DNA of 64,000 nt from Nocardia puris (GTDB lineage: Bacteria > Actinomycetota > Actinomycetes > Mycobacteriales > Mycobacteriaceae). Each line of letters begins with the position of its first letter. Within the stretch, counting starts at the first letter, position 1. The stretch is taken from NCBI RefSeq assembly GCF_003315035.1, contig NZ_QNRE01000006.1:186001-250000 (forward strand). Direction: 5' to 3'. The notes under the pieces were generated by a model that saw nothing but the letters and a program-made list of their open reading frames with translations, searched no databases and was not told the origin of the DNA. Made by a program: the position numbers and the translations under genes. Below are positions 32,897 through 41,257 of this stretch, piece after piece.

Positions 32897-34224
32897 CACG
32901 ACACCTCCAGACCCGGAGCGGTCGCGATCGCTTCGAGTTGTTCCATCGCCACCGGCTCCACAGGCCCTTCGGCGTCGGAGGACACCCGGATCCGCGTGCC
33001 GGACGGGTGCGTCACGGTGACCGTTCGCCTGATATTCGATGTGGCGGTTCCTGATTCGCGCACGACACTCGACCGACTCTCCTCGGTCTCGAGTACCGAT
33101 CCATCGGCCGACCGCCGCACGGTCTTTCGATCTTCCGGAGACGACGACGCCGAATCCGAAGGCAGCTCCTGCCCGGTAGCGACGGTGACGGTCAACCGCG
33201 ACTGCTGTCCCTCCACACCGACCCGCACCGATTGACACAGACCACCGGAGAACACAGTTGGCCGCAGATCCCCCAAGGGATGGTCGAACACCAGTCCCGA
33301 CACCGGGACTCGCGCCAGCGCCTCGTTCAAGCGCCGCGCCGCAGCCTCCTCGATCTCCGGCGCGTCGTCCACAGAAAGGGAACACTTCTCGGGCGCGTCC
33401 GGTGTACCGGGCGGCACCGGCGCACTCACCCGCAACTCGGGCAACGTCGCCAACGCGACCAACTCCTCGACCGTCAACGGGACGGTACCGGTCGGCTGCT
33501 CATCCCCCGGCCTGTCGTCGGCGTTCGCACCGACCACGCTCCCATCGGGCAGGTACACGACAGCGTGGCGCGACAGCGTGCGCACCCCGTCGACCTCCGA
33601 CCAGGTGTCGTGTGTATCGACCACGGTCCCGTCCGCCAACGTGCGTCGCTCATCCAGCACCCCCGCAACACACGGCGGAATCGGCTCGGCGGACTGCCGG
33701 ACAGTCACCCACAGCGACCCCGCGTTCTCGCCGCGCCACACCGTGGCACGCGCATCGGTGAAATCACCGAACGAAGTCCCTTCGGGACCGGCGACAATCG
33801 GCCCGAACAACAGCGAATCCTCGAGGGGTCCGAATCCGACCACCACCCCATCGGGCAACGCCTCCCGCAGGGCGGTCGACATCGCCATGGCCTTCCGCGC
33901 CGAGAACCACGGGAACTCCGGATTGTCATAGCCGAACGCATCGACCGACATCCACCCGAACGCCTGATCGTCCCCAGGCGGATCGACGGTCTCGCACCCG
34001 GGAATCTCCGTCGGATAAACCACCGGAGGGGTGCGATACGTGTGCTCCGGCTCCGGTTGCGGCGCAATGGTGGTGGTTGTGGGCGGCGCAGTCGTCAACT
34101 CCGGCTCCGGATCGTGCAAGAACCCACCGACGATCACCCCACCCGCCACGATGGAAACGCACACCAATCCGGTGGTCCACGCATCGATCCTCTTCGACCG
34201 ACCGGACCCGCCGTCACCCACCAT
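32896..34224 (-). CDS. Membrane-anchored extracellular protein, partner of the beta-propeller
   Basis: A 442-residue protein with a short cytoplasmic start, one membrane helix (TGLVCVSIVAGGVIVGGFL) and a Thr/Pro-rich spacer (APPTTTTIAPQPEPE) before an outside domain with cysteines in IPGCETVDPP, IPPCVAGVL, EKCSLSVDD and GGLCQSVRV. The spacer and cysteines suggest a cell-surface protein. The ATG at 34224 has AAGGAGG 5 bases upstream and is preferred to the one at 34248. I do not recognise the family; TVPLTVEELVALATLPEL and AMEQLEAIATAPGLEVS look like an internal repeat. Confidence 0.75.
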   Translation of the reverse strand: MVGDGGSGRSKRIDAWTTGLVCVSIVAGGVIVGGFLHDPEPELTTAPPTTTTIAPQPEPEHTYRTPPVVYPTEIPGCETVDPPGDDQAFGWMSVDAFGYDNPEFPWFSARKAMAMSTALREALPDGVVVGFGPLEDSLLFGPIVAGPEGTSFGDFTDARATVWRGENAGSLWVTVRQSAEPIPPCVAGVLDERRTLADGTVVDTHDTWSEVDGVRTLSRHAVVYLPDGSVVGANADDRPGDEQPTGTVPLTVEELVALATLPELRVSAPVPPGTPDAPEKCSLSVDDAPEIEEAAARRLNEALARVPVSGLVFDHPLGDLRPTVFSGGLCQSVRVGVEGQQSRLTVTVATGQELPSDSASSSPEDRKTVRRSADGSVLETEESRSSVVRESGTATSNIRRTVTVTHPSGTRIRVSSDAEGPVEPVAMEQLEAIATAPGLEVS

Positions 34225-34686
34225 CACGCCTCCTTCCGGCCCGACCATTAGACCAGGTGGGAGGTGAATCGAAGCTCAGGTGAGGATAGCGCCCTCAACA
34301 GTCAAGGAGGGGCCGCATCATGCGGGTCCGCGCCCCCACGTGAGCGACAGCCGCACAATGCGACGATTCGAGTCGCTCCCGAGCGACAGCCCACATACCG
34401 TGCGTCGAAGGAACCCTCCGCCGCGGGACGTCTCGCCGATGCAGACCCGTCGAGAACACGACCCCGCAAAGAAACAATTCGGTGCGAATTTCACCCTGCA
34501 ACCACAGGATACCCCACAACCCACCGCGCACTCCCCTTCGAAACTATCTGCACTCCAATAATTTTCGCCCCACGAATCCACCTCACGCGTCTCCGACCGG
34601 GAAGTTCCCATATCGCAATTCAGAGATCTCCAAAGAGACTGCAAGACAAGCGAATACAATCAGCTCCCAGCGCACGAAACGTGCTG
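34225..34686. other. AT-richer intergenic region
   Basis: About 460 bases that are clearly less GC-rich than the rest, mainly from 34450 to 34690. No gene is recognised. It holds the promoter of the leftward two-gene operon and, at its right end, that of the Rpn-like remnant. The composition suggests foreign origin. Confidence 0.5.
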
Positions 34687-34692
34687 TACCTT
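34687..34692 (+). promoter_or_regulatory. -10 box of the Rpn-like gene
   Basis: TACCTT, 6 bases before the ATG at 34699; leaderless start likely. Confidence 0.45.
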
Positions 34693-34698
34693 CACCGC

Positions 34699-35115
34699 AT
34701 GCCAACCGATCCCACTACCCCAGAAGGCGAGTACTTCCGTCAAGTCTTCGGCCGCCCCGAGAATGCCGCCGCCTATCTGCGCGACGTCCTCCCACCCACC
34801 CTCGCCGAACGCATCGATTGGGACTGCTTCGAGCGAGTACCGCTCCCCGGCGAGCCCACCGAACAGGACATGGGAACAGCGATCGACCAACTCGGATTCC
34901 GAACGAAATTGGCAATCATGACAACAGCCCGACGCATTCGCACCGAAGGCGAAACAATCGGCCGCGCCGAAACCCTCATCGAACTCCTCACCACCAAATT
35001 CGGCCCCCTCCCCGATCCCGCCCTCAACACGATCCGCTACGCCACCCTGGACCAACTCCGCGAGTGGACCACCCGATTCCCCACCGCCACCACCCTCGAC
35101 GACCTGCTCGGATAG
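34699..35115 (+). pseudogene. Rpn-family (PD-(D/E)XK transposase-like) protein with internal deletion
   Basis: A 138-residue frame. The first 50 residues (GEYFRQVFGRPENAAAYLR, DVLPPTLAERIDWDCFERVP) match the start of Rpn/YhgA-like recombination-promoting nucleases. The last 60 (AETLIELLTTKFGPLPDP, RYATLDQLREWTTRF, TLDDLLG) match their C-terminal tail. The middle, which should contain the nuclease core with its D/E-x-K residues, is absent; full-length members have about 300 residues. The frame stays open, so the deletion is in-frame and a small protein may still be made. Alternatively it is a natural short form, but I think a remnant more likely. Confidence 0.55.
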
Positions 35116-35259
35116 ACCGCGAAGCCGCCAACTGGTCACACCTGGCGCGCCCGATCGGATCGAGCCCCAGCCGACCGTGCTTCGCACGAATTCACCCGTC
35201 ACCGAATCCGAAACGCGAGACGCCCGAGCCCCCTCGGGCTTCTCGCCCAACCTTCACCA

Positions 35260-36735
35260 CTACCGGGCGTACATCTCCGCGAGTCCGACGAGCATCACAT
35301 CCGAATCCTGATCGGCCCGTTGCCGAAGAGCGTCACTGAATCCCGCACCGCTGAAACAGGCGAGGCGGCAGTTCGAGGTGTCCACTCCGCTCCCGGCCAA
35401 CAGTTCGCGCGCGCGGGCCAATCGATCCACGTGGCCGACGCCCATGGTCACACCCCACTTCGCCTCTCCGAGCATCGCCACAGCGGCGCTGCGCCCGCCG
35501 TCCCCCGGTATCTTGACCGCGACATCGACCTGAATCTGCTTTCGCGCGGCCGGATCCGGGACGATCCCGCAACCCACCTCACCGAACACAGCCTCGGCGC
35601 CGAGCAGTTCGACACCGTCACCGAGCATGAACTCCCGGCACATCGCCTCGAAGTGCGGTCCCGCGACCTGCGCGGCGAACCGTTCTTTCGACCGGGCCCA
35701 CACCTGCCGAGCCTGCCCACTCTCGAGCCGCGCCCACGCGGGACGCATCACCGCCTCGTAGAAGTTGATCAACGGTTCGGTGATCCGGTAGACCGACTTC
35801 CCGGCCCGGAACACGTCCTGTTCACGCACCAGCAGATGGCAGTCCTCCAGGACCGTCAGCGGGTGCGAGATATCCACAGCCTTCCGGCCGATATAGCCGG
35901 CGATCCCGCCCCGGGTGTTGTTGCCTTGGGCGACCGCGGCCAGCACCGAGTGGTACAGCGCGGTATCGCGGATCTCGGCCTCTTCGGCCAGCAGGTAGCG
36001 TGCCTCACGAAACAGCGGACTGAGCGGGGACAACACCGTGCGCGACACCCACGAATCGAAGTCGTCCAGCGACGCGGGAACATCGTCGGCCAGGAACTGC
36101 CGCCGGTACGCGGGAGTTCCGCCCAGCACGGCGTGCAGTTGGACCGCCAACGGCGGGTCGGCCGCCACACCCCAGAACTGCGCGGCGTCGCGATACCCGA
36201 ACGGACTGACCACCATCTCCAGCTGAGCCCGGCCACGCAAGGGCGCATTGCTGGCCAGCAAGCCACCCATTACGGACAGTGCGGAACCACAGAGCAACAC
36301 CCGAATCCCACTCGGCTCCACCTGGTACCGGTCGATCTCCCTTTGCATCAACGAGGGGAGTTCCGGAACCGCCTTCACCAGATACGGAAATTCGTCGATC
36401 ACCACCAATAGCGGCTCGTCCGCGCGATCGCGACCCAGACCGAACAGATAAGCGATCGCGTGATCCCAGTTGTCGAACGAGATCGGCACCTCGGAGCCGG
36501 CGAACGCGGCAACCGCAGCCCCGAACTGCCGTAGCGACTCCCCTCCGGTCGCCGTCGTGGCCCCGAAGTAGAACCCACCCAACCGCTCGACCAACGCCCG
36601 TAACAGATACGTCTTCCCCATCCGCCGCCGCCCACTGACGATCCCCAACTGCGCCGTCCGGGCCGGGCGCGACGCGAATGACACCAAGCCGTCCCACTCC
36701 ACCACCCGGTCGAACAGGCGATCAGGCTTCCGCAT
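35260..36735 (-). CDS. AAA ATPase with C-terminal DUF234 nuclease-like domain
   Basis: A 491-residue archaeal-type ATPase. Walker A is GRRRMGKT (35-42) and Walker B is VVIDEFPYLV (DE at 114-115). GSALSVMGGLLASNAPLRGR and a winged-helix region (IRDTALYHSVLAAVAQGN, IAGYIGRKAVDISHPLTVLE) follow. The C-terminal part has QVDVAVKI...MLGEAKWG, a PD-(D/E)XK-like D...ExK arrangement usual for DUF234. The ATG at 36735 is 8 bases after GGAG; the ATG at 36741 is too close. The role of this family is unsettled; mobile-element and defence contexts are common. A palindromic operator lies upstream. Confidence 0.85.
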   Translation of the reverse strand: MRKPDRLFDRVVEWDGLVSFASRPARTAQLGIVSGRRRMGKTYLLRALVERLGGFYFGATTATGGESLRQFGAAVAAFAGSEVPISFDNWDHAIAYLFGLGRDRADEPLLVVIDEFPYLVKAVPELPSLMQREIDRYQVEPSGIRVLLCGSALSVMGGLLASNAPLRGRAQLEMVVSPFGYRDAAQFWGVAADPPLAVQLHAVLGGTPAYRRQFLADDVPASLDDFDSWVSRTVLSPLSPLFREARYLLAEEAEIRDTALYHSVLAAVAQGNNTRGGIAGYIGRKAVDISHPLTVLEDCHLLVREQDVFRAGKSVYRITEPLINFYEAVMRPAWARLESGQARQVWARSKERFAAQVAGPHFEAMCREFMLGDGVELLGAEAVFGEVGCGIVPDPAARKQIQVDVAVKIPGDGGRSAAVAMLGEAKWGVTMGVGHVDRLARARELLAGSGVDTSNCRLACFSGAGFSDALRQRADQDSDVMLVGLAEMYAR

Positions 36736-36755
36736 GGCCATTGCTCCAAGGTTTT

Positions 36756-36784
36756 AGGAGTACAGTCCTAAGGAGTGTACTCCT
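36756..36784 (-). promoter_or_regulatory. Palindromic operator candidate of the DUF234 ATPase gene
   Basis: The perfect inverted repeat AGGAGTACA...TGTACTCCT (arms 36756-36764 and 36776-36784) surrounds GTCCTAAGGAG, which itself repeats the AGGAGT/TCCT theme. It lies 21 bases before the start codon, a position suited to repression. Confidence 0.5.
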
Positions 36785-36879
36785 TGCATCCGATCGGATA
36801 GGGCCCATGGCGAACGTGTCAGGTCCCAACGTGCGCACCGCGTCCCGCGAAGCGCCGCATCGCCCCCCTCCGGCGAGCT

Positions 36880-37524
36880 ATGGTCGAGTCCGTGACGACC
36901 GGGGAGGAGTTTCCGGAGGCCGGGGGAGTCGATCAATGGGCTGCCTACCTACCGGGGCAGGAGCTGATTCCGGCCTACCTCTCATCGCGGTTCGCGGCGC
37001 AGTACCGGGCGATCGTCGACGTGATACTGGAAGCACAGGACACGAGCCTCACCGGCATGTCGCACGATGAGGTGTCGACCCAGCTGCAGGCATGGGTGCG
37101 CGCCCGCACCGGCTCCCCGGAAACCGCCGACCGGCTCGTGCACGAGGACGTGTTCGCGCTCGACGCGCGTCTGGACCGACTTGTGCAGTGGGGGGTCCTG
37201 ACGCGATGGCAAGAACCGGCACGCACCGGCGAAGACTTCCTGCGCAGGCGCGACCGGTTCCAGCTGACACCCACCGCCGCACGGCCTCATCGTCCACCTC
37301 GGGCCAGCGGCCCCACCGCGTTATGGCCATGGAGGTCGACCGCACCGTTGGACCCGGTTCCGTTTCACCGGTCGAATCGCCGCCTGACGCCCTCCTACCT
37401 CGACCGCCGATTCCGAGTCCGCCGCATCATCGCTTCGCTGGCGACGACTCCAGCGAACCCCGTTCGCCCAGCTTTGTCGAATCTCTTGCCGAGCCCAGCG
37501 GCTCGACTCGCGCGTCCAACGTGA
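36880..37524 (+). pseudogene. Truncated DUF2397 (TIGR02677) protein, remnant of a Wadjet-like defence system
   Basis: Residues about 25-133 (LIPAYLSSRFAAQYRAIVDV, SHDEVSTQLQAWVRAR, ALDARLDRLVQWGVLTRWQ, DFLRRRDRFQLTPTAA) match the N-terminal region of DUF2397/TIGR02677. That protein is the first member of the four-gene TIGR02677-TIGR02680 set, regarded as a type of Wadjet (Jet) anti-plasmid system. Full-length members have about 500 residues. Here the similarity stops near 37280 and the frame runs on through 80 residues of Pro/Arg-rich text. The other three genes are missing, so it is almost certainly inactive. Confidence 0.6.
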
Positions 37525-37646
37525 AGAACAGCCCTCCGACTCGACGGCTCCCGATACGCCCCACGAAATGAGTGTGGGCATGACCGTCGGCGCGCCAGCC
37601 CGCTCGAATCAACCAGGGACCGACTACGCCAGCGCGAGCCGGTGTC
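37280..37646. other. Region without a recognised gene after the DUF2397 remnant
   Basis: About 360 bases in which no frame on either strand resembles a known protein. It is probably the scar of the deletion that removed the rest of the DUF2397 gene and its neighbours. Confidence 0.4.
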
Positions 37647-39176
37647 TCATCGTGCTGAGCCAGAAGTCGAGTCTGTTTCGGAAGACCCGAATCCGGATGA
37701 ACCCGACGACGATCCCGTACTGATCGGTCCCGACGGCACCTCGGCGCCGTCGGACCCTGGCCTGTGGATACGGACCGTGACCGGTGCCGCGCCGGCGGGT
37801 TCGATGGTGACCACACGCGAGCCCGGTGCCGAAGTCACTGTCCCGCCGTCGATTTCGACTTCGCATCCCTCTGGGTAATGCAGGTCGGAGACGTAGATCT
37901 CGGTGGGGGCAGTGGCGGGGTGGGGAGTGTAGCGGTAGGCGAAGTCGCCGTTGGTGGAGTCGAAGATCATGCCGTCCGGGGTGCCCGCGGTCGCACGCGG
38001 GTAGGTGCGCACGAGTTCGGTGCCGATCGCGCCGGTGAAGGGGTCCGGACCACCGGCGGTCGAGGAGTAGTGCCAGTAGTGCCAGCCGATGAAGCGGGCG
38101 TCGGCGCGGGTGAGGGTGTTGTGGAGGACGGTGGGGTCGCCGTCGCCGAATTCGGTGACGAGGGTGGGGATGTCGGCGCGGTGGGTGAAGGAGTCGATAT
38201 TGGACCAGGTCTTGTCTTGCTGGGGGCCGCAGAGGGCGCGCAGCGCTTCGGGGAGGCCGAGGTAGATGGCGAGTTGGCTGGGAATGCAGTAGTCGTGGGG
38301 CGCGAAGACGATGTCCGGGGAAGTGATGGGCGGGTTCTTGCCGAGATTGGTCGGCATGGTCTCGTTCCAGGTGACGTTGGGTTCCCAGAACACCGGGATC
38401 GTGGGGTTGTGGGCGCGGACCGCGTCGGTGAGTTTCTGCATCGCGCCTTGGTATTTCGCATCGAAGCGCGGGCAACCGTCGGGGAAGCAGGTGAGGAACG
38501 CCGATCCCGGCCACGGCTCGTTCATGAGTTCGATGCCGAGGACGCCGGCGCGGCCGTTCATCGTCGCGGCCAACGCGCCGAGGGCGTCTCCGAGATGGTC
38601 GAGGACGCCATTGTCGTTGTTCCACACCTCATCCCAGCCGCGGTTCATGCTGGGCATGAGGTAGTAGAGCGGGAAGCCCGGGTTGGGTTCGGCCGCGCCG
38701 GGGCGTGAGCGCAGGGACCATTCAGGAAATCCGTTGCCGCCCCAGATCTTCGACAGGCCGTCCTGATGGTTGTCGAGCAGGGTGTAGATGCCCTCTGCGG
38801 CAAGGACATCCACCACCGACGCTATTCGGTTCAGGTAGGCGGTGTCGATGACGCCTCGCTCGGGCATCAATCCGTCGAAGCTGACGCCGAGCCGGACCGT
38901 GTTGAAACCGTGGCGGGCCAGGAGCTTCGCGTCCTCGGCGGTGAGCGTGAAGCCGTCGCCCGGCTCGACGTACGGGGCGTCCTTGTCGACGTTGTTCACG
39001 CCGTGCAGGAGCACCACTCGGTTGTGGCCGTCCACGAGGTACCTACCCTCAGCGCGGATGGGTGCTAGCGAATTCGGCTCCGCACCAACAGGTATCGCGA
39101 GAGAAGCGGCCGCCAAGGCAGCCGACGCGACTATCACGGCGGCGCGAGTCCGCCACTTCATCATCCTTACGACCAT
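37647..39176 (-). CDS. Secreted GH5 glycosidase, endoglycosylceramidase type
   Basis: A 509-residue exported enzyme with a signal peptide (about 1-32, cleavage near IPVGA). The GH5 barrel has VVLLHGVNNVDKDAPY, LARHGFNTVRLGVSFDGLMP, YTLLDNHQDG, GIELMNEPWPG with acid/base Glu220 and PTLVTEFGDGD with nucleophile Glu342. This pattern fits endoglycosylceramidases, which cut the glycan from glycosphingolipids; Rhodococcus enzymes are the best known. A small beta domain (VSDLHYPEGCEVEIDGG) and a Ser/Gly-rich tail follow. Host-lipid breakdown is the likely role, but the substrate needs testing. It stands alone. Confidence 0.85.
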   Translation of the reverse strand: MVVRMMKWRTRAAVIVASAALAAASLAIPVGAEPNSLAPIRAEGRYLVDGHNRVVLLHGVNNVDKDAPYVEPGDGFTLTAEDAKLLARHGFNTVRLGVSFDGLMPERGVIDTAYLNRIASVVDVLAAEGIYTLLDNHQDGLSKIWGGNGFPEWSLRSRPGAAEPNPGFPLYYLMPSMNRGWDEVWNNDNGVLDHLGDALGALAATMNGRAGVLGIELMNEPWPGSAFLTCFPDGCPRFDAKYQGAMQKLTDAVRAHNPTIPVFWEPNVTWNETMPTNLGKNPPITSPDIVFAPHDYCIPSQLAIYLGLPEALRALCGPQQDKTWSNIDSFTHRADIPTLVTEFGDGDPTVLHNTLTRADARFIGWHYWHYSSTAGGPDPFTGAIGTELVRTYPRATAGTPDGMIFDSTNGDFAYRYTPHPATAPTEIYVSDLHYPEGCEVEIDGGTVTSAPGSRVVTIEPAGAAPVTVRIHRPGSDGAEVPSGPISTGSSSGSSGFGSSETDSTSGSAR

Positions 39177-39488
39177 CCGCCAACCTCACTTCCCAGCCGA
39201 CCCGCAGTTAAATGGTCAGCCGTCCAGTTCGCTGGAATGGTAGCGAGGCATGGTGCACCGCGGGCGGTTTCGCCTGTAGCCCACTAGAACATTGTCCCCC
39301 TGCCGCGAAACGCGCCTGAGCAGACAACTCCCGGACAACCCTAACGGCCACCTCCCCACGAAGCCTCGTTCCGTAGTCAAGCACACCGAGGCCCCTTCCA
39401 TCTCGACATGAAATCCCCTCCCCTACCTTGTGATTCACCGATGACGACGTGGCAGACTATGCGGCGCTGAACAACTGAATGGAGCACA
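39177..39488. other. Divergent intergenic region
   Basis: About 310 bases between the glycosidase and the first excalibur gene. No gene is seen; it must carry promoters for both. Confidence 0.45.
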
Positions 39489-39737
39489 ATGAAGTACATC
39501 GTCACCCTCGCTTCCGCCGCGATCGCCGCCTTCGGCTTCGCCCTCGCTACCCCGCAGGAGGCCGCCGCGGCGCCGTCGGAATGCCACGCTTCCTACACCC
39601 CGTGCCTGCCCATCGTCAGCGACGTGGACTGCGAAGGGGGCAGCGGGAACGGACCGGTCTACACCGGTCGCGTCCAGGTGATCGGACCGGATGAGTACGG
39701 TCTCGATCGCGACGGCGACGGCATCGGCTGCGAGTGA
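39489..39737 (+). CDS. Secreted excalibur-domain protein
   Basis: An 82-residue exported protein. The signal peptide is MKYIVTLASAAIAAFGFALA followed by a cleavage region near AAAAPS. The mature 53 residues are one excalibur domain with paired cysteines (CHASYTPCLP, SDVDCEGGSG, GIGCE) and the calcium-binding-like loop DRDGDGIGCE. Excalibur domains are extracellular calcium-binding motifs. The next gene carries a close copy, so a tandem duplication is likely. Confidence 0.88.
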   Translation: MKYIVTLASAAIAAFGFALATPQEAAAAPSECHASYTPCLPIVSDVDCEGGSGNGPVYTGRVQVIGPDEYGLDRDGDGIGCE

Positions 39738-39848
39738 AGGAGCGGGGTGCTCGGGTTCCGGGCACCCCACCCGCATCTGGTTGTAGCGAGGGCTCGGACC
39801 CACGCGATATTCCCGGTGAACGCCCGGTTCGTGATGAAGGAGGCCGCG

Positions 39849-40271
39849 ATGGGCGCGCGGCATGTAGTGGCTGGCACCGCCTGCCTGGCGGTCCTCTTGG
39901 GGTGCGCGCTCGATACGGAGTCGCGAGTGGAGCAGTCTCCGACCTCGCGGACGCCCGCCTCGGCTACGACAGCTCGAATGCCTGCCTCCCCCACACTCCC
40001 CGCGGTCACCGAACCGCCGTCGCTCACGACGGCTCTGCCTCCGGCCCAACCTCCGCCCGCGCCCGCCACACCTCCTCCTGCGCCCGCCGCACCAGCACCC
40101 GCACCCGCACCGAGTTGCCACCCCTCGTACATCCCCTGCCTCCCCATCGTCAGCGACGTCGACTGCGCGGGTGGCAGCGGGAACGGACCGGTCTATACCG
40201 GCCGGGTCCAGGTCATCGGGCCCGACGAATACGAACTCGACCGTGATCGCGACGGCATCGGGTGCGAGTGA
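39849..40271 (+). CDS. Excalibur-domain lipoprotein
   Basis: A 140-residue protein. The lipobox LLGC follows a short hydrophobic signal (ACLAVLLGC), then a Thr/Pro/Ala-rich spacer of about 70 residues, then an excalibur domain almost identical to that of the gene upstream (SCHPSYIPCLPIVSDVDC, YTGRVQVIGPDEYELDRDRD, GIGCE). The ATG at 39849 has AAGGAGG 5 bases upstream, so the earlier in-frame start is rejected. It looks like a wall-spanning, membrane-tethered version of the secreted paralogue. Confidence 0.85.
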   Translation: MGARHVVAGTACLAVLLGCALDTESRVEQSPTSRTPASATTARMPASPTLPAVTEPPSLTTALPPAQPPPAPATPPPAPAAPAPAPAPSCHPSYIPCLPIVSDVDCAGGSGNGPVYTGRVQVIGPDEYELDRDRDGIGCE

Positions 40272-40370
40272 ACTCTCGGACATCTCCCGCCTTGAGACGG
40301 GAGTTGTTGTCGGACCGCGCCGCTACGGTGCGCACAACACTCCGACGACACTGCCCGCCACTTTCGGGCA

Positions 40371-40414
40371 AATACTGGAAAATGCTGGACTTTGCTGGAA
40401 GATCTGGATACGCT
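40371..40414 (+). promoter_or_regulatory. Promoter of the helicase-nuclease operon with four phased CTGGA repeats
   Basis: CTGGA occurs at 40375, 40385, 40395 and 40404, about one helical turn apart. The -10 box TACGCT (40409-40414) follows directly, 6 bases before the first start codon, so the operon is probably leaderless. The array covers the -35 region and looks like a site for cooperative binding of a regulator. Confidence 0.55.
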
Positions 40415-40420
40415 CGCGCC

Positions 40421-41257
40421 GTGACCGACACCGCCGAGCAACTGGAGGTGCGCATCGCCGAGCTGCGCACCGGGGTGCGGCGCGCGGTGGCGGCCGGGGA
40501 TCGGGCGACCGCGCGGCAACTGCGCGCCGAACTGCGGCGGACCGAGGATGCGTGGGATGCGGCGGTGCTGGGGACCACCCAGGACCAGACCGCACCGGGT
40601 GCGGAGCCGGATATGGCCGCGCCGAGCACATCTCGGATCGCCGCGCCGGCGGAAGCGTCCGCGATGCCGATTCGCGAGCACGTGCACCGGGCGCTCACCT
40701 TGATCGGCGCGCCGGCTTCGCCGAAACTCGTTCTGGCCGTTCATGAGTCGTTCTTCTCGGGCGCGCTGGTGCCCGCCCGGCTGACCAGTCTGCGGCGCGA
40801 CGAGGAACGGTCGTTCCGCGCGTCGCCGTTCACGCGGCCGTACTACATCTGCGCGGCGCTCACGGCCGATCACCTCGCCCCGGCCCGCGGGCTGATGGCG
40901 GTGAGCACGTGGCCGTTGGCGCAGCGGATGATCGGGCCGCTGAGCCCGCGCGTCGACCTGCTCACCGCCACCATCCGGCTCGCCGGGCACCTCGCGGACC
41001 GCCCGGACAGTGGCCCCGGGGCGCGGCGGGTGCTGTGGAAGCTCGCGGTTTCCGTTCCCGGCGTGCAGGGTTCGCCGGACACGATCGACCCCGTCGCGGT
41101 GATCGACGCCGCCGCAGGGGAACTCGCGGTGCACCGCGAGGAGGACGCGCGCCGGCGCGCCGAAGCGGCGCGGCGCGCGGATCACCAGCTCGACGACGCC
41201 GCCCGCTACTTCGGGATACGGCTCGGCGTGGCCCGTGGACGAAATGAGGTGGGATGA
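40421..41257 (+). CDS. Unknown protein 1 of the split-Dna2-like operon
   Basis: A 278-residue soluble protein. An N-terminal coiled coil (TAEQLEVRIAELRTGVRR, ATARQLRAELRRTED) is followed by a Pro/Ala linker. The central part reads like a winged helix (REHVHRALTLIGAPASPKL, HESFFSGALVPARLTSLRR). The C-terminal half is helical and ends with a charged coil (AVHREEDARRRAEAARR) before YFGIRLGV. I do not recognise a family. The start is set by the promoter. The stop overlaps the nuclease start by ATGA, so it is made together with the nuclease. A DNA-binding or adaptor role is inference. Confidence 0.75.
   Translation: MTDTAEQLEVRIAELRTGVRRAVAAGDRATARQLRAELRRTEDAWDAAVLGTTQDQTAPGAEPDMAAPSTSRIAAPAEASAMPIREHVHRALTLIGAPASPKLVLAVHESFFSGALVPARLTSLRRDEERSFRASPFTRPYYICAALTADHLAPARGLMAVSTWPLAQRMIGPLSPRVDLLTATIRLAGHLADRPDSGPGARRVLWKLAVSVPGVQGSPDTIDPVAVIDAAAGELAVHREEDARRRAEAARRADHQLDDAARYFGIRLGVARGRNEVG

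Noticed and set aside
31508..33385. 625-residue version of the beta-propeller protein
   Set aside because: The extra 160 residues overlap the upstream partner gene in another frame; the TGATG junction at 32896 gives the true start.
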